Source: CAYUJH01 sp964394585 (GTDB lineage Bacteria > Bacteroidota > Bacteroidia > Cytophagales > Flammeovirgaceae). From it: DNA of 50,909 bases. Made by a program: the position numbers and the translations under genes. Shown piece by piece: positions 34,614-42,899 of this stretch (within the stretch, counting starts at the first letter, position 1; each line of letters opens with the position of its first letter). The stretch is from positions 1 to 50,909 of the forward strand of contig CAYMYI010000015.1 of NCBI GenBank assembly GCA_964394585.1, given 5' to 3'. The notes under the pieces are model-generated. The model was not told the origin of the DNA. It worked only from the letters and a program-made list of their open reading frames with translations, and did not search any database.

Positions 34614-36059
34614 TTACTCGTCTTTACTGGCAGAGCCTACAATGCTCATTTTTACCATATTCGTGCGTTTTTGGGTATTTAGTGGCAAACTTGCCGTGAT
34701 AATATAGGTATCGCCGTTTCGCAAATGTCCATCACGCACTAAGATATCTTCCAGTTCTTCAAAAGTTTCATCGGCAGAGGTAAAACGATTGAAGTAGTAG
34801 GCGCGCACTCCCCAAAGCAAGTTCAGAGTTTTCAAAAGCTTTTTGTTTTCAGTAAAGATGAAAATATCGGCTTCGGGGCGGTGGCGCGCAATACGGAACG
34901 CCGTGAACCCAGAGCCTGAAATCCCTACAATCGCTTTCGCATGCGTAGTGTCTGCCATTTGGCAGGCACTGTCTACCACAATGTTACTATGGAAGTTCTC
35001 GTCGTTAAAATCGTTTTTATAGTACTTGTGGTATATATTCTTTTGCAATTCTACCGAGCGTATAATGCTGGTCATATGCTGAATGGTTTGTACAGGGTAT
35101 TTCCCCGCGGCAGTTTCAGCGCTGAGCATCACGGCATCGGCGCCATCAAACACAGCATTAGCAACATCGTTCGCCTCCGCTCGTGTAGGCCGGGGGTTCT
35201 CAATCATGCTTTCCATCATTTGCGTGGCAACAATTACCGGTTTTGCCGCCCGATTACATTTTGCAATTAACATTTTTTGGGCAATGGGTACATCTTGCAT
35301 ACGAATTTCAATGCCTAAATCGCCACGGGCTACCATCAGACCGTCGGCAGCTTCCACAATGGCATCAATATGTTTAAGGGCTTCGGGGCGTTCAATCTTG
35401 GCGATTGTCTTAGTAAGCCTACCATGATCTTTAATGATGTTGCGCAGGTTAATCAAATCGCCCGGCGAACGTACAAAGGAAATCGCTACCCAATCGACGT
35501 CGTTTTCCAAACCAAAGTGCAAATCAGCCAAATCTTTTTTAGTGAGCGATGGTTCTGAGATATTCGTATCGGGGAGGTTCATCCCTTTTCGCGACTTCAA
35601 CAACCCTCCATATACCACCGTAGTGTATACTTCTTTGCCATCTACTTTAAACACCTTCAATTCTATTTTACCATCGTCGAGTAGGATAGAATCGCCCGCT
35701 TTCACATCGCGCGTGAGCGAAGTATAAGTGGTACTTACGCGCTCGGCAGTACCTACGACTTCTTCAGTAGTGATGACCATTTCATCGCCTTCGGCAATTT
35801 CTACACCGCCATTTTCTACTTCGCCAATCCGAATTTTAGGCCCTTGTAAATCTTGTAAGATACTCACATTGTAGTTAAAGTCGCGGTTGAGCTCGCGGAT
35901 GGCATTAATTACTTTTTGGTGCTGCTCATGGGTGCCGTGCGAAAAGTTTAAGCGGAACACATCGACCCCGGCTACAATTAGTTCAAGTAGTTTTTCTTTT
36001 GTGTTGGAGGCAGGCCCTACCGTAGCAACAATTTTCGTGTTTTTGAAAGAAGTACTCAT
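34614..36059 (-). CDS. pyk: Pyruvate kinase
   Basis: 481 aa. It catalyses phosphoenolpyruvate + ADP to pyruvate + ATP. TKIVATVGPASNTKEKLLEL and VFRLNFSHGTHEQH are the N-terminal signatures. The active-site block is TIAKIERPEALKHIDAIVEA with the catalytic Lys and Glu, followed by DGLMVARGDLGIEI. VATQMMESMIENPRPTRAEA and AVMLSAETAAGKYP complete the barrel, and the C-terminal allosteric domain is present. The gene is monocistronic with a terminator behind it. Upstream are a TATATTTG -7 box and a cre-like palindrome directly downstream of it, suggesting control by a LacI-type factor. Confidence 0.96.
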   Translation of the reverse strand: MSTSFKNTKIVATVGPASNTKEKLLELIVAGVDVFRLNFSHGTHEQHQKVINAIRELNRDFNYNVSILQDLQGPKIRIGEVENGGVEIAEGDEMVITTEEVVGTAERVSTTYTSLTRDVKAGDSILLDDGKIELKVFKVDGKEVYTTVVYGGLLKSRKGMNLPDTNISEPSLTKKDLADLHFGLENDVDWVAISFVRSPGDLINLRNIIKDHGRLTKTIAKIERPEALKHIDAIVEAADGLMVARGDLGIEIRMQDVPIAQKMLIAKCNRAAKPVIVATQMMESMIENPRPTRAEANDVANAVFDGADAVMLSAETAAGKYPVQTIQHMTSIIRSVELQKNIYHKYYKNDFNDENFHSNIVVDSACQMADTTHAKAIVGISGSGFTAFRIARHRPEADIFIFTENKKLLKTLNLLWGVRAYYFNRFTSADETFEELEDILVRDGHLRNGDTYIITASLPLNTQKRTNMVKMSIVGSASKDE

Positions 36060-36162
36060 GTTTTTTCAGTTTCAGATTTGGTAAGCGTAAATGTTTAAGA
36101 GTGCGTGTGTTTGTTGTATGAGGTGCTTATTGTATTGTGTATGATAGTTCGTTAAAAGAAGG

Positions 36163-36185
36163 CGCAAGCGCTTACAACAAATATA
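36163..36185 (-). promoter_or_regulatory. pyk -7 box with adjacent cre-like palindrome
   Basis: On the minus strand TATATTTG (36185-36178) fits TAnnTTTG. Immediately downstream is a site that reads CGCAAGCGCTTACA on the plus strand (36163-36176), with the 8-bp palindrome AAGCGCTT at its centre. It agrees at 12 of 14 positions with the optimal cre sequence of Firmicutes CcpA. It would cover the transcription start, about 110 bp before the pyk ATG. A -33 element is not evident. Confidence 0.45.
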
Positions 36186-36228
36186 AGGAAAAGCACCACA
36201 GAAAATAACGATCCCTGCTAACGGGTAG

Positions 36229-36257
36229 TTGGGCGAAATTCAACCTTCTTTACTTTG
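36229..36257 (+). promoter_or_regulatory. Promoter of the GGGP synthase gene
   Basis: TTG (36229-36231) is followed after 18 bp by TTACTTTG (36250-36257), one mismatch from TAnnTTTG, 31 bp before the ATG at 36289. The TTG here is a promoter element rather than a start codon. Confidence 0.45.
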
Positions 36258-36288
36258 TTTCCAGGAAAATAGATTTCATTTTTGTTTT

Positions 36289-37047
36289 ATGCATTTGTCG
36301 GACTCTATAGAAAAAAAGCTGTATGCTTGGAAAGCTGAAAAAAGTAAACGCCTAGCTATTTTAGTCGACCCCGATACGTACGGAACCAAAGCATTGCACA
36401 CACTCATCAGCTTAGCGCAGATAAGCCCTCCTGATTTGTTTCTGGTTGGAGGAAGTTTAGTAGTTTCCAATCGGTTAGAACAAACCGTAGATACTTTGCA
36501 AGCCGCTGCTATTTGCCCGGTTGTATTATTCCCCGGCAGCAACCTACACCTCACTCCCAAAGCCGATGGAGTTTTATTCTTGTCGCTCATATCAGGGCGT
36601 AACGCGGAATTTTTAATTGGGCAACACGTAGTAGCAGCACCTCAAATCGCACAAATGCAACTCGAGCCTATCCCTACCGGCTATATGTTAGTAGAAAGCG
36701 GTAACAGCACCACAGTAGCCTACATGAGCAATACTACGCCTATCCCTGCCCAAAAAACATCGGTTGCGGTAGCCACTGCACTTGCCGGCACTATGTTGGG
36801 CTTGCGTGTGCTTTACCTCGATGCCGGTAGTGGTGCCCAGCAAACCGTTCCTATTTCAATGGTACAAGCTGTAAAAAGTGCTGTGAAAGTTCCTATTTGG
36901 GTAGGTGGTGGAATCCGCTCGGTAGAAACCGCTCATGATTTTTACAAAGCTGGCGCCGATTTGCTCGTAGTGGGCAATCATATGGAAGAAAACCCTCATT
37001 TTTTAGCCGACCTATCGCGTTTAAAATTGGAGTTCGAGCCAGTTTAG
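36289..37047 (+). CDS. Geranylgeranylglyceryl phosphate synthase family protein (PcrB/GGGPS)
   Basis: 252 aa from the ATG at 36289; upstream in-frame sequence overlaps the promoter. It is a TIM-barrel prenyltransferase that joins a polyprenyl diphosphate to sn-glycerol-1-phosphate, making an ether-lipid precursor. Motifs in order: LAILVDPDTYG, LFLVGGSLVV, VVLFPGSNLHL, TGYMLVESGNSTTVAYMSNT, LGLRVLYLDAGSGAQQTVP, VPIWVGGGIRSVET and AGADLLVVGNHMEE. These are the phosphate- and glycerol-binding loops of the family. The Bacteroidota members are known to belong to the GGGPS group; chain length (C20 or longer) cannot be read by eye. There is no sn-glycerol-1-phosphate dehydrogenase gene nearby. Confidence 0.92.
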   Translation: MHLSDSIEKKLYAWKAEKSKRLAILVDPDTYGTKALHTLISLAQISPPDLFLVGGSLVVSNRLEQTVDTLQAAAICPVVLFPGSNLHLTPKADGVLFLSLISGRNAEFLIGQHVVAAPQIAQMQLEPIPTGYMLVESGNSTTVAYMSNTTPIPAQKTSVAVATALAGTMLGLRVLYLDAGSGAQQTVPISMVQAVKSAVKVPIWVGGGIRSVETAHDFYKAGADLLVVGNHMEENPHFLADLSRLKLEFEPV

Positions 37048-37062
37048 CATAGCCTTTAAAAC

Positions 37063-38001
37063 TCAAATAGCACTGGTTTCGCGTCGGCGCATCTTTCCTG
37101 CCGAAATTCCAAACATCATCTTGAAGCGGCGGCAAAAGTAGGCAGTATCTTTATAGCCAACCTCGTACCCAATATCGCGAATGCTTTTTTTAGAGGTACG
37201 TAGCAACTCTACAGCCCGTTCCATCCGCTGGTACTCAATGTAATCTTGCGGGTTGATACCCGTAAGCATCTTGAAGTATTGCCCCACATAATCTTCTGAT
37301 ACATTAGCGATGTTAGCCAAAATCTTATTCGACAAATCGCCATTCAGATTGGTTTTGATGTAATCGAACAAATTCAACAAACGAGGATCTTTAAAATAAT
37401 TATTGTTAGTGGCTAATTGCTCTACAAACATCTTATGTTCAAAAATATACCGGAAAATTTCTAAGATAATTTCCTCTGCATGTAATCGAATTAAGCGCTC
37501 TCGGCCGGGCTGGTCGGCTTCCACTTCTTGGTACAGTTTCAGCAACAAATTGCCAATCGGCGGGTATTCGCGAATAGCAAACGCAGGAATATTGAGCGAG
37601 TTGAAAAAATTCACAGAATCAAAAGCACGTACATCCACTACAAAAGAAATAAACTGTGTGCGGTTAGGGTCGAAGGAGCCGTTCAAATTAGTATGACCTT
37701 GGGGGACTAGGTAGTCTAGCCGACGTTTCAAAAACTCTTCGTTATTGCGCACTTCTTTGCCCGCACTCCCGAGTTGCAACCGTAATAAGCGGCTGCTCGG
37801 CATCAGTAGCACATCTCCCGGATATAGCGTTTTCATCACTCCGTCTTCCTCAAAAGCGATAGTACCCTTTTGCAACAAAATAAGGGTATTGTTAGCATCA
37901 CAATAGTTCTCTACCGTAACCGGCCTAATAACCTCCTTAGCGGATAATCGAATAAACTTTACCGTAAGCGATTCGATAATTCTATTGTAGTCCTCGCGCA
38001 T
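37063..38001 (-). CDS. AraC-family transcriptional regulator
   Basis: 312 aa. A cupin-like sensor domain fills about 1-180 (TLILLQKGTIAFEEDGVMKT, LYPGDVLLMPSS). The double helix-turn-helix is at about 215-305. The first unit includes ILANIANVSEDYVGQYFKML and the second SIRDIGYEVGYKDTAYFCRR-FKMMFGISAGKMRR. The regulon is unknown; neighbours are the GGGP synthase gene (convergent, 15 bp apart) and a TPR protein gene. The last signature is intact, unlike the AraC remnant near 10.7 kb. Confidence 0.92.
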   Translation of the reverse strand: MREDYNRIIESLTVKFIRLSAKEVIRPVTVENYCDANNTLILLQKGTIAFEEDGVMKTLYPGDVLLMPSSRLLRLQLGSAGKEVRNNEEFLKRRLDYLVPQGHTNLNGSFDPNRTQFISFVVDVRAFDSVNFFNSLNIPAFAIREYPPIGNLLLKLYQEVEADQPGRERLIRLHAEEIILEIFRYIFEHKMFVEQLATNNNYFKDPRLLNLFDYIKTNLNGDLSNKILANIANVSEDYVGQYFKMLTGINPQDYIEYQRMERAVELLRTSKKSIRDIGYEVGYKDTAYFCRRFKMMFGISAGKMRRRETSAI

Positions 38002-38183
38002 GGTTGTAAAGAAATAATAAACGAAAATGTAGAAATAGAGTAACAGTTAATGAAGGACTATCCTACAGATAACAGCGATGTTAATAAACTGAATAGCCGA
38101 AAAAACTTAATAAAGTTATAATAGAACTAAGAAAAATTCAAAAAAATCGTACTGAATACACCAGAGCAGGTATTTTTCTTAGT

Positions 38184-38507
38184 TTACTCTTCTTCTAGTA
38201 AAAAATTTTGATAAGCATTTTTAAGCTCTCGTAAATGATGATGTTCTCCTTGTTGCTCGCACATAGCAATGCCCTTTTCAAAAATATTTTTTGCTTGGGC
38301 TATTTCCTCTAGTTCCCAAGCTAAGTGCGCTGCATGATAATAAGTAGCTACGTATGTAGGATGTTTAGCAATAAGAAGTTCAAAGTATTCCCAGGCTACC
38401 GAAGGGGCTTCGGTAAGGTGCTCGGTGGCTAAAGCATAAAGTAAAAACGGGTCTTCGGGCGACTCTTCCAAAAAGGCTTTTAACTGAGTAATGCGCTGCG
38501 TATTCAT
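38184..38507 (-). CDS. Small TPR-repeat protein
   Basis: 107 aa from the ATG at 38507. Longer ATG starts exist at 38645 and 38627, but these would place the N-terminus across the divergent etfB promoter, and the extra residues look non-conserved. The protein is helical with about two TPR-like units (DPFLLYALATEHLTEAPSVA; TYYHAAHLAWELEEIAQAKN-IFEKGIAMCEQ) and an acidic tail. It is probably a cytoplasmic protein-protein interaction module. A CAAAAATA (minus TATTTTTG) box at 38546-38553 could be its -7 element. Confidence 0.75.
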   Translation of the reverse strand: MNTQRITQLKAFLEESPEDPFLLYALATEHLTEAPSVAWEYFELLIAKHPTYVATYYHAAHLAWELEEIAQAKNIFEKGIAMCEQQGEHHHLRELKNAYQNFLLEEE

Positions 38508-38585
38508 AAGAGCTTGTAGAAGGCGACTGATAATTCGATACAAAACAAAAATATTCAATCTTCCTTTATTAGCTTGTATAAGTTT

Positions 38586-38634
38586 TTGTGTATGATTGAA
38601 ATCTTCTATCTTTGAAATGTTATGCATGCATAAC
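38586..38634 (+). promoter_or_regulatory. etfBA promoter with a 16-bp palindrome at the transcription start
   Basis: TTG (38586-38588) and TATCTTTG (38607-38614) are separated by 18 bp, fitting the Bacteroidota -33/-7 consensus. Five bases after the -7 box comes GTTATGCATGCATAAC (38619-38634), a perfect palindrome that would overlap the start site. The -7 box is 62 bp before the etfB ATG. A repressor site controlling etfBA is the simplest reading. Confidence 0.65.
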
Positions 38635-38676
38635 AAATTTGACATTCATTTTTAACCTAATAAACATCAATAAAGC

Positions 38677-39408
38677 ATGAAAATATTGGTATGCATCAGC
38701 CATGTGCCCGACACGACTACCAAAATAAAGTTTGTAGATAACAAACTCGATACTACCGACGTGAAGTTTATCATCGGGCCTTATGACGATTACGCCCTAG
38801 CCCGTGCAGTGGAACTGAAAGAAGCCCACCAAGGCACTGTTACCGTACTCAACGTAGGGCTGAGCGATACAGAACCTACCCTCCGCAAAGCATTGGCAAT
38901 TGGTGCCGATGATGCCATCCGCATCGATGCAGAGCCTACCGATGCCCTCTTTGTAGCCAAACAAATTTTTGAAGTAGCTAAAGATGGAGGCTACGACATG
39001 ATTTTGATGGGTCGCGAGTCTTCAGACTTTAATGGCGGTTTGGTGCATGGCATGGTTGCCGAAATGCTCGATTGGCCTTGTATTGCCCCTTGTATGAAAC
39101 TCGACTTAGAAGGCAATACCGCTACACTAGCTAGAGAAATTGAAGGTGGTAAAGAGTACCTCGAAGTAGAACTTCCCTTTGTAGCGGGCTGCCAAGAACC
39201 CATCGCCGAATGGAAAATACCGAATATGCGAGGCATTATGATGGCAAAAAAGAAACCCCTCAACGTACAACCAGCTGTAGAAGTAGCTGAAGTACCCCAA
39301 TACCAATCGTTTGAATTACCCCAAGCCAAAGGCGAATGCAAAATGATTGATGCTGAAAACATCGACGAACTTGTAAATCTCCTTAAAAATGAAGCGAAAG
39401 TAATTTAA
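38677..39408 (+). CDS. etfB: Electron transfer flavoprotein, beta subunit
   Basis: 243 aa. The ETF heterodimer carries electrons from acyl-CoA dehydrogenases and other flavoenzymes to the respiratory chain. MKILVCISHVPDTTTKIKFV starts the family. The signature MILMGRESSDFNGGLVHGMV, then IEGGKEYLEVELPFVAGCQE and the domain-end IPNMRGIMMAKKKPLNV are all present. The partner etfA follows at 32 bp on the same strand. A promoter with a perfect palindrome at its start lies upstream, so the pair is probably induced by a metabolite, perhaps a fatty acid or acyl-CoA. Confidence 0.96.
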   Translation: MKILVCISHVPDTTTKIKFVDNKLDTTDVKFIIGPYDDYALARAVELKEAHQGTVTVLNVGLSDTEPTLRKALAIGADDAIRIDAEPTDALFVAKQIFEVAKDGGYDMILMGRESSDFNGGLVHGMVAEMLDWPCIAPCMKLDLEGNTATLAREIEGGKEYLEVELPFVAGCQEPIAEWKIPNMRGIMMAKKKPLNVQPAVEVAEVPQYQSFELPQAKGECKMIDAENIDELVNLLKNEAKVI

Positions 39409-39440
39409 TTCCTTAACCCAGTAACACAATTAATTAAGAT

Positions 39441-40406
39441 ATGTCAGTATTAGTATTTGCAGAATTAGATGGCAACCAAGTGAAAACTTCTTCGCTGGAA
39501 GCCCTTGTATATGCGAGCAAAATAGCTCAGGATGGTGTAACAGCACTCCTCACTGCCGGTGCCGACGAGGCTACCTTATCTGCCTTAGGTGCGTATGGCG
39601 TTACCAAAGTACTACACGCTTCCGACGACCGCCTAAAAGAAGGAAACGCACAAGCCATTAGCGCACTTGTAACGGAGGCTGCCCAACAAGAAAACAGTCA
39701 AATTGTAGTAATGGCTCGCTCTTCTTTGGTAGATGCAATCGCCTCGCGAATTGCCATTAAACTCAATGCAAGCGTAGCTGCCAACGTAGTATCGCTCCCC
39801 GATACATCCAATGGTTTCATCGTAAAGCGAGGCATCTACACCGGCAAAGCGTTTGCCGATGTTGCTCTCCCAAGCGAAAAGAAAGTGCTTACTCTTAAAA
39901 AAGGAACGGTAGAAGCTACTCCTGTAAACGAAGGTGCTACGGCAGAAGTGGCGGCGTTTGCTCCTTCTATCGACGAGCGCAACTTTGCTGTAAAACTGAA
40001 AAGTGTAAACAAAGCTGAGGGTGATATTTTGCTCCCAGAAGCCGACCGCGTAGTTTCTGCCGGAAGAGGCTTGAAAGGTCCTGAAAATTGGGGAATGATT
40101 GAAGACCTTGCTAAAACATTATCTGCCGCTACTGCTTGCTCTAAACCAGTATCAGATATGGATTGGCGCCCCCACCACGAACACGTTGGACAGACCGGCA
40201 TCAAAGTAAGCCCCAACTTGTACATTGCCGTGGGCATTTCGGGTGCTATCCAGCACTTGGCAGGTGTAAACTCTTCGAAAGTAATCGTGGCGATAAATAA
40301 AGACCCGGAAGCACCCTTCTTTAAAGCTGCCGACTATGGCATCGTTGGTGATGCGTTCGAGGTAGTTCCTAAGCTAAATGAAGCACTGAAAGCAGCGATG
40401 AATTAA
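39441..40406 (+). CDS. etfA: Electron transfer flavoprotein, alpha subunit
   Basis: 321 aa. This is the FAD-binding partner of EtfB. The N-terminal Rossmann-like domain starts MSVLVFAELDGNQVKTSSLE. The C-terminal FAD domain has VVSAGRGLKGPENWGMIEDL, HVGQTGIKVSPNLYIAVGIS-GAIQHLAGVNSS, VIVAINKDPEAPFFKAADYG and VVPKLNEAL, the standard EtfA signature. It is co-transcribed with etfB and closes with a strong terminator. It has normal length and no anomaly. Confidence 0.96.
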   Translation: MSVLVFAELDGNQVKTSSLEALVYASKIAQDGVTALLTAGADEATLSALGAYGVTKVLHASDDRLKEGNAQAISALVTEAAQQENSQIVVMARSSLVDAIASRIAIKLNASVAANVVSLPDTSNGFIVKRGIYTGKAFADVALPSEKKVLTLKKGTVEATPVNEGATAEVAAFAPSIDERNFAVKLKSVNKAEGDILLPEADRVVSAGRGLKGPENWGMIEDLAKTLSAATACSKPVSDMDWRPHHEHVGQTGIKVSPNLYIAVGISGAIQHLAGVNSSKVIVAINKDPEAPFFKAADYGIVGDAFEVVPKLNEALKAAMN

Positions 40407-40430
40407 TCTTTACTTGTTCGCACTATACAA

Positions 40431-40467
40431 AAAAGCGGCTGTTCTCTTGCAAAACAGCCGCTTTTCT
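40431..40467. terminator. Bidirectional terminator between etfA and the OmpA-like gene
   Basis: AAAAGCGGCTGTT (40431-40443) pairs with AACAGCCGCTTTT (40453-40465), a perfect 13-bp stem with T tracts on both sides. It serves etfBA and the convergent OmpA-like gene. Confidence 0.85.
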
Positions 40468-40485
40468 TACTCTTCAATAAACTTC

Positions 40486-41274
40486 CTAATTCACTTTTAT
40501 AATTTCCACTCGTCGGTTTTCCTCTCTACCTGCTTCGGTATTGTTGGAGGCAACCGGTTTTGAATCGCCCCATCCTACGGCATTCATACGGCTACGGGCA
40601 ACACCTTCCGCGGCAAGGGCTTCTAAAATCGAATTGGCTCTTTCTTCGGAAAGCCGTTTGTTATCGGCGGCTTGCCCTACATTATCAGTATGTCCTTCGA
40701 TACTAATTACAAACCGAGGAAATTTTTTCATAAGACGGGCAATCCGCTGTAACTCAGGAAGAAACTCAGCAGGTAATTCCGATTTACCCGACGCAAAGTT
40801 GATATGTAAGGTGATATTCCCCGACATTAATTCGCGTAGTAGATCTTTGGTGTCATCTTCTTGAGTTTCCGACTCCACTACGGTAATGCTATATTCTTTC
40901 CCATCGTTATAACCTTCTACAATTACCCATAGCTCGTTTCCGGATTGCTGCAAATTATAAATCCCATAGTTATTTTCTCGAAAGACAAGTTTCCCTCCTT
41001 TCTCTCTTACAATCTCTACATAATTATCCACTAATTGCCGATAGTTTGGGTGCAATCCTGAAGCTTTGAAGGCATAATTGATAAAGGTTTTCTGTCCTTC
41101 TATCATTACCGACTCAATATCGCTTACCGGGATAGTGAGCACATCGCGGTTTTTTTCATAGTTTACCATCTGATAGTTATGCAACTTAGGGAAAAGTGGA
41201 TGGTCGCCTTCGGTTTGCCCCATTGCACAGGTAAAGCTTAAGCAAAGTGCACAGAGTAGGATGGTCGTTTTCAT
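40486..41274 (-). CDS. OmpA-family protein with peptidoglycan-binding C-terminal domain
   Basis: 262 aa. Signal peptide MKTTILLCALCLSFTCAMGQ. The middle region (about 25-140) contains a DUF4892-like block (HPNYRQLVDNYVEIVREKGGK, VIVEGYNDGKEYSITVVE). The OmpA domain is at about 150-262, with NFASGKSELPAEFLPELQRI, ISIEGHTDNVG, RLSEERANSILEALAAEGV and GREENRRVEI. These contain the Asp and Arg that bind diaminopimelate. It has no beta-barrel of its own, so it is probably a periplasmic protein bridging envelope layers. Confidence 0.92.
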   Translation of the reverse strand: MKTTILLCALCLSFTCAMGQTEGDHPLFPKLHNYQMVNYEKNRDVLTIPVSDIESVMIEGQKTFINYAFKASGLHPNYRQLVDNYVEIVREKGGKLVFRENNYGIYNLQQSGNELWVIVEGYNDGKEYSITVVESETQEDDTKDLLRELMSGNITLHINFASGKSELPAEFLPELQRIARLMKKFPRFVISIEGHTDNVGQAADNKRLSEERANSILEALAAEGVARSRMNAVGWGDSKPVASNNTEAGREENRRVEIIKVN

Positions 41275-41550
41275 GGGAAGTACTGTTTATTTCTGATTGA
41301 AAAGATAAGGGTTTTCAAGCGTTTAAACGCCGTTCTATGCTAGATAAGTCTGCAAATTCCTACTACGTAAGAAAATACCGAAAAGGTAAAGTAAAACGTA
41401 ATCGTTGCGAGATTCTGTCCCAAAATCGTTCTATTTGATATGGAAAAATAAAAATCTTAACGTAGTTTATAAAATGAACGGGCATGGTTTCACGAAGCCC
41501 TATCCGTATTTATGCTTCAAAAATTAAATGTATAACGTTTCGTACGATTT
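41275..41550. other. Intergenic region with no feature recognised
   Basis: A 276-bp divergent gap between the OmpA-like gene and the aminotransferase gene. I see no TAnnTTTG promoter match, tRNA or small ORF. A short palindrome GTTTAAAC (about 41321) is not obviously functional. Confidence 0.3.
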
Positions 41551-42861
41551 ATGAAAAGTACCGATACTTCAATAAAAACCCTTTCGGAGCGAGGCGCCCC
41601 ACTCGCCACAACCCCTGCTCGAATCGACCTTGCTATGTTTGAAGATGCCATGGCAAACCGATTTCACCCTGAAAAAAATCCCGAAGGTACTTTTGCGCTC
41701 AATATTGCTGAAAATGCCGTTTCTAGCCAGCTAATTCAAGAGAAACTCACTAAAATTATGGCAACGCAACCTTTGCCCCGCTGGACACTGAAGTACACAA
41801 GCTCGGTGGGCAATCTGCATGTACGCGAAGTACTCGCCACATTTCTACAAACACATTTTGGGAGCAATGCCCTTCAGCCCGAAACCTTAGCTCTTTCAGC
41901 AGGTGCCGGAGCCTCGTTAGAAGTATTAGCCTTTGTACTTACCAACCCCTCCAATGTAGTGGTAATTCCTGCTCCTGCATACCCCATGTATACTAACGAT
42001 TTGGGCACTAAAGGGCTGATAGAACGGTACGATTTGCAGCCACCTTCTTCTGCCTCTACACTTCCTACGCTCGATTGGGTTACCGTAGCACACCTCGAAA
42101 AGGCTGCGTCTGGTATTGCTGCTCAGGGAAAAACTATTAAAATGCTACTGCTTACTACGCCCGATAACCCTACCGGTGCTATTTATTCAGGTCAGCAGCT
42201 CCGCGAAATCGCCGAGTGGTGCATGCAACATCGTGTTCATTTAGTGGTAAATGAAATTTACGGGCAATCGTTAATAGCGAATGAAAGGAACAGTACCCCT
42301 CCGTTCCAATCGTTTACTAAGCTAATGGCGCAACACCAAAGCGAATACCTGCATTGGGTGTATGCGCTCTCGAAAGATTTTTGCCTTTCGGGCTTACGAG
42401 TAGGCATGATACACTCCCATAATTCGGCACTGATGGCAGCAATTGGCAATCTTAATTTACCCCATATGGTCTCGAACCTTACTCAATGGGTGATTGGGGA
42501 GCTTTTTAAAGATGCGAATTTCATTGCTGAGTATATCGCTGAAAACCAACGGCGAATCACAGCGAGCTATCAACTTGCTACATCAACACTCGACGCCATG
42601 CATATTCCGTATGTGCCTGCGCAGGGTAGTTTGTTCATTTGGGCAGATTTTTCCCAATTCCTCTCAGAAGATTCTGCTGAAGGGGAAGAAGCCCTATGGA
42701 TGGCATTGTACCAAAAAACAGGCATATTGCTAACGTCGGGTACTGGCTTCGGGCATCAGCGTTATGGTTTATTTCGCATGGTACATACTGCCGTACCTAC
42801 TGAACAGTTGAAGATATCCATGCAGCGGCTTGCCGCTTTTGGTTCAAAAAAGCCCACCTAG
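41551..42861 (+). CDS. PLP-dependent aminotransferase class I/II, ACC-synthase-like
   Basis: 436 aa, fold-type I. The PLP-lysine motif is YALSKDFCLSGLRVGMIHSH. TTPDNPTGAIYSGQQLREIA and LVVNEIYGQSLI hold the Asn and the Asp/Tyr region that bind PLP. The N-terminal ALNIAENAVSSQLIQEKLTK is like the AEN motif of plant 1-aminocyclopropane-1-carboxylate synthases. An aminotransferase or C-S lyase function is equally possible. No neighbouring metabolic partner. The hairpin that ends the transcript begins inside its last codons. Confidence 0.88.
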   Translation: MKSTDTSIKTLSERGAPLATTPARIDLAMFEDAMANRFHPEKNPEGTFALNIAENAVSSQLIQEKLTKIMATQPLPRWTLKYTSSVGNLHVREVLATFLQTHFGSNALQPETLALSAGAGASLEVLAFVLTNPSNVVVIPAPAYPMYTNDLGTKGLIERYDLQPPSSASTLPTLDWVTVAHLEKAASGIAAQGKTIKMLLLTTPDNPTGAIYSGQQLREIAEWCMQHRVHLVVNEIYGQSLIANERNSTPPFQSFTKLMAQHQSEYLHWVYALSKDFCLSGLRVGMIHSHNSALMAAIGNLNLPHMVSNLTQWVIGELFKDANFIAEYIAENQRRITASYQLATSTLDAMHIPYVPAQGSLFIWADFSQFLSEDSAEGEEALWMALYQKTGILLTSGTGFGHQRYGLFRMVHTAVPTEQLKISMQRLAAFGSKKPT

Positions 42862-42880
42862 TGAACTACCAGTGGGCTTT
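42846..42880. terminator. Bidirectional terminator overlapping the aminotransferase stop codon
   Basis: AAAGCCCAC (42849-42857) pairs with GTGGGCTTT (42872-42880). The left arm lies inside the final codons of the aminotransferase. On the minus strand it is followed by TTTTTT, so it serves the convergent DUF4097 operon well. Confidence 0.75.
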
Positions 42881-42899
42881 CCTTGGTTGAAGGCTGCAT

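Noticed and set aside
38508..38645. 46-codon N-terminal extension of the small TPR protein
   Set aside because: It would run antisense through the etfBA promoter and palindrome; the added residues look unstructured. The ATG at 38507 starts directly at the TPR-like helices.
41450..41550. Possible promoter TATTTGAT-like sequence before the aminotransferase gene
   Set aside because: It lacks the TAnnTTTG form and a -33 partner, so I could not support it.
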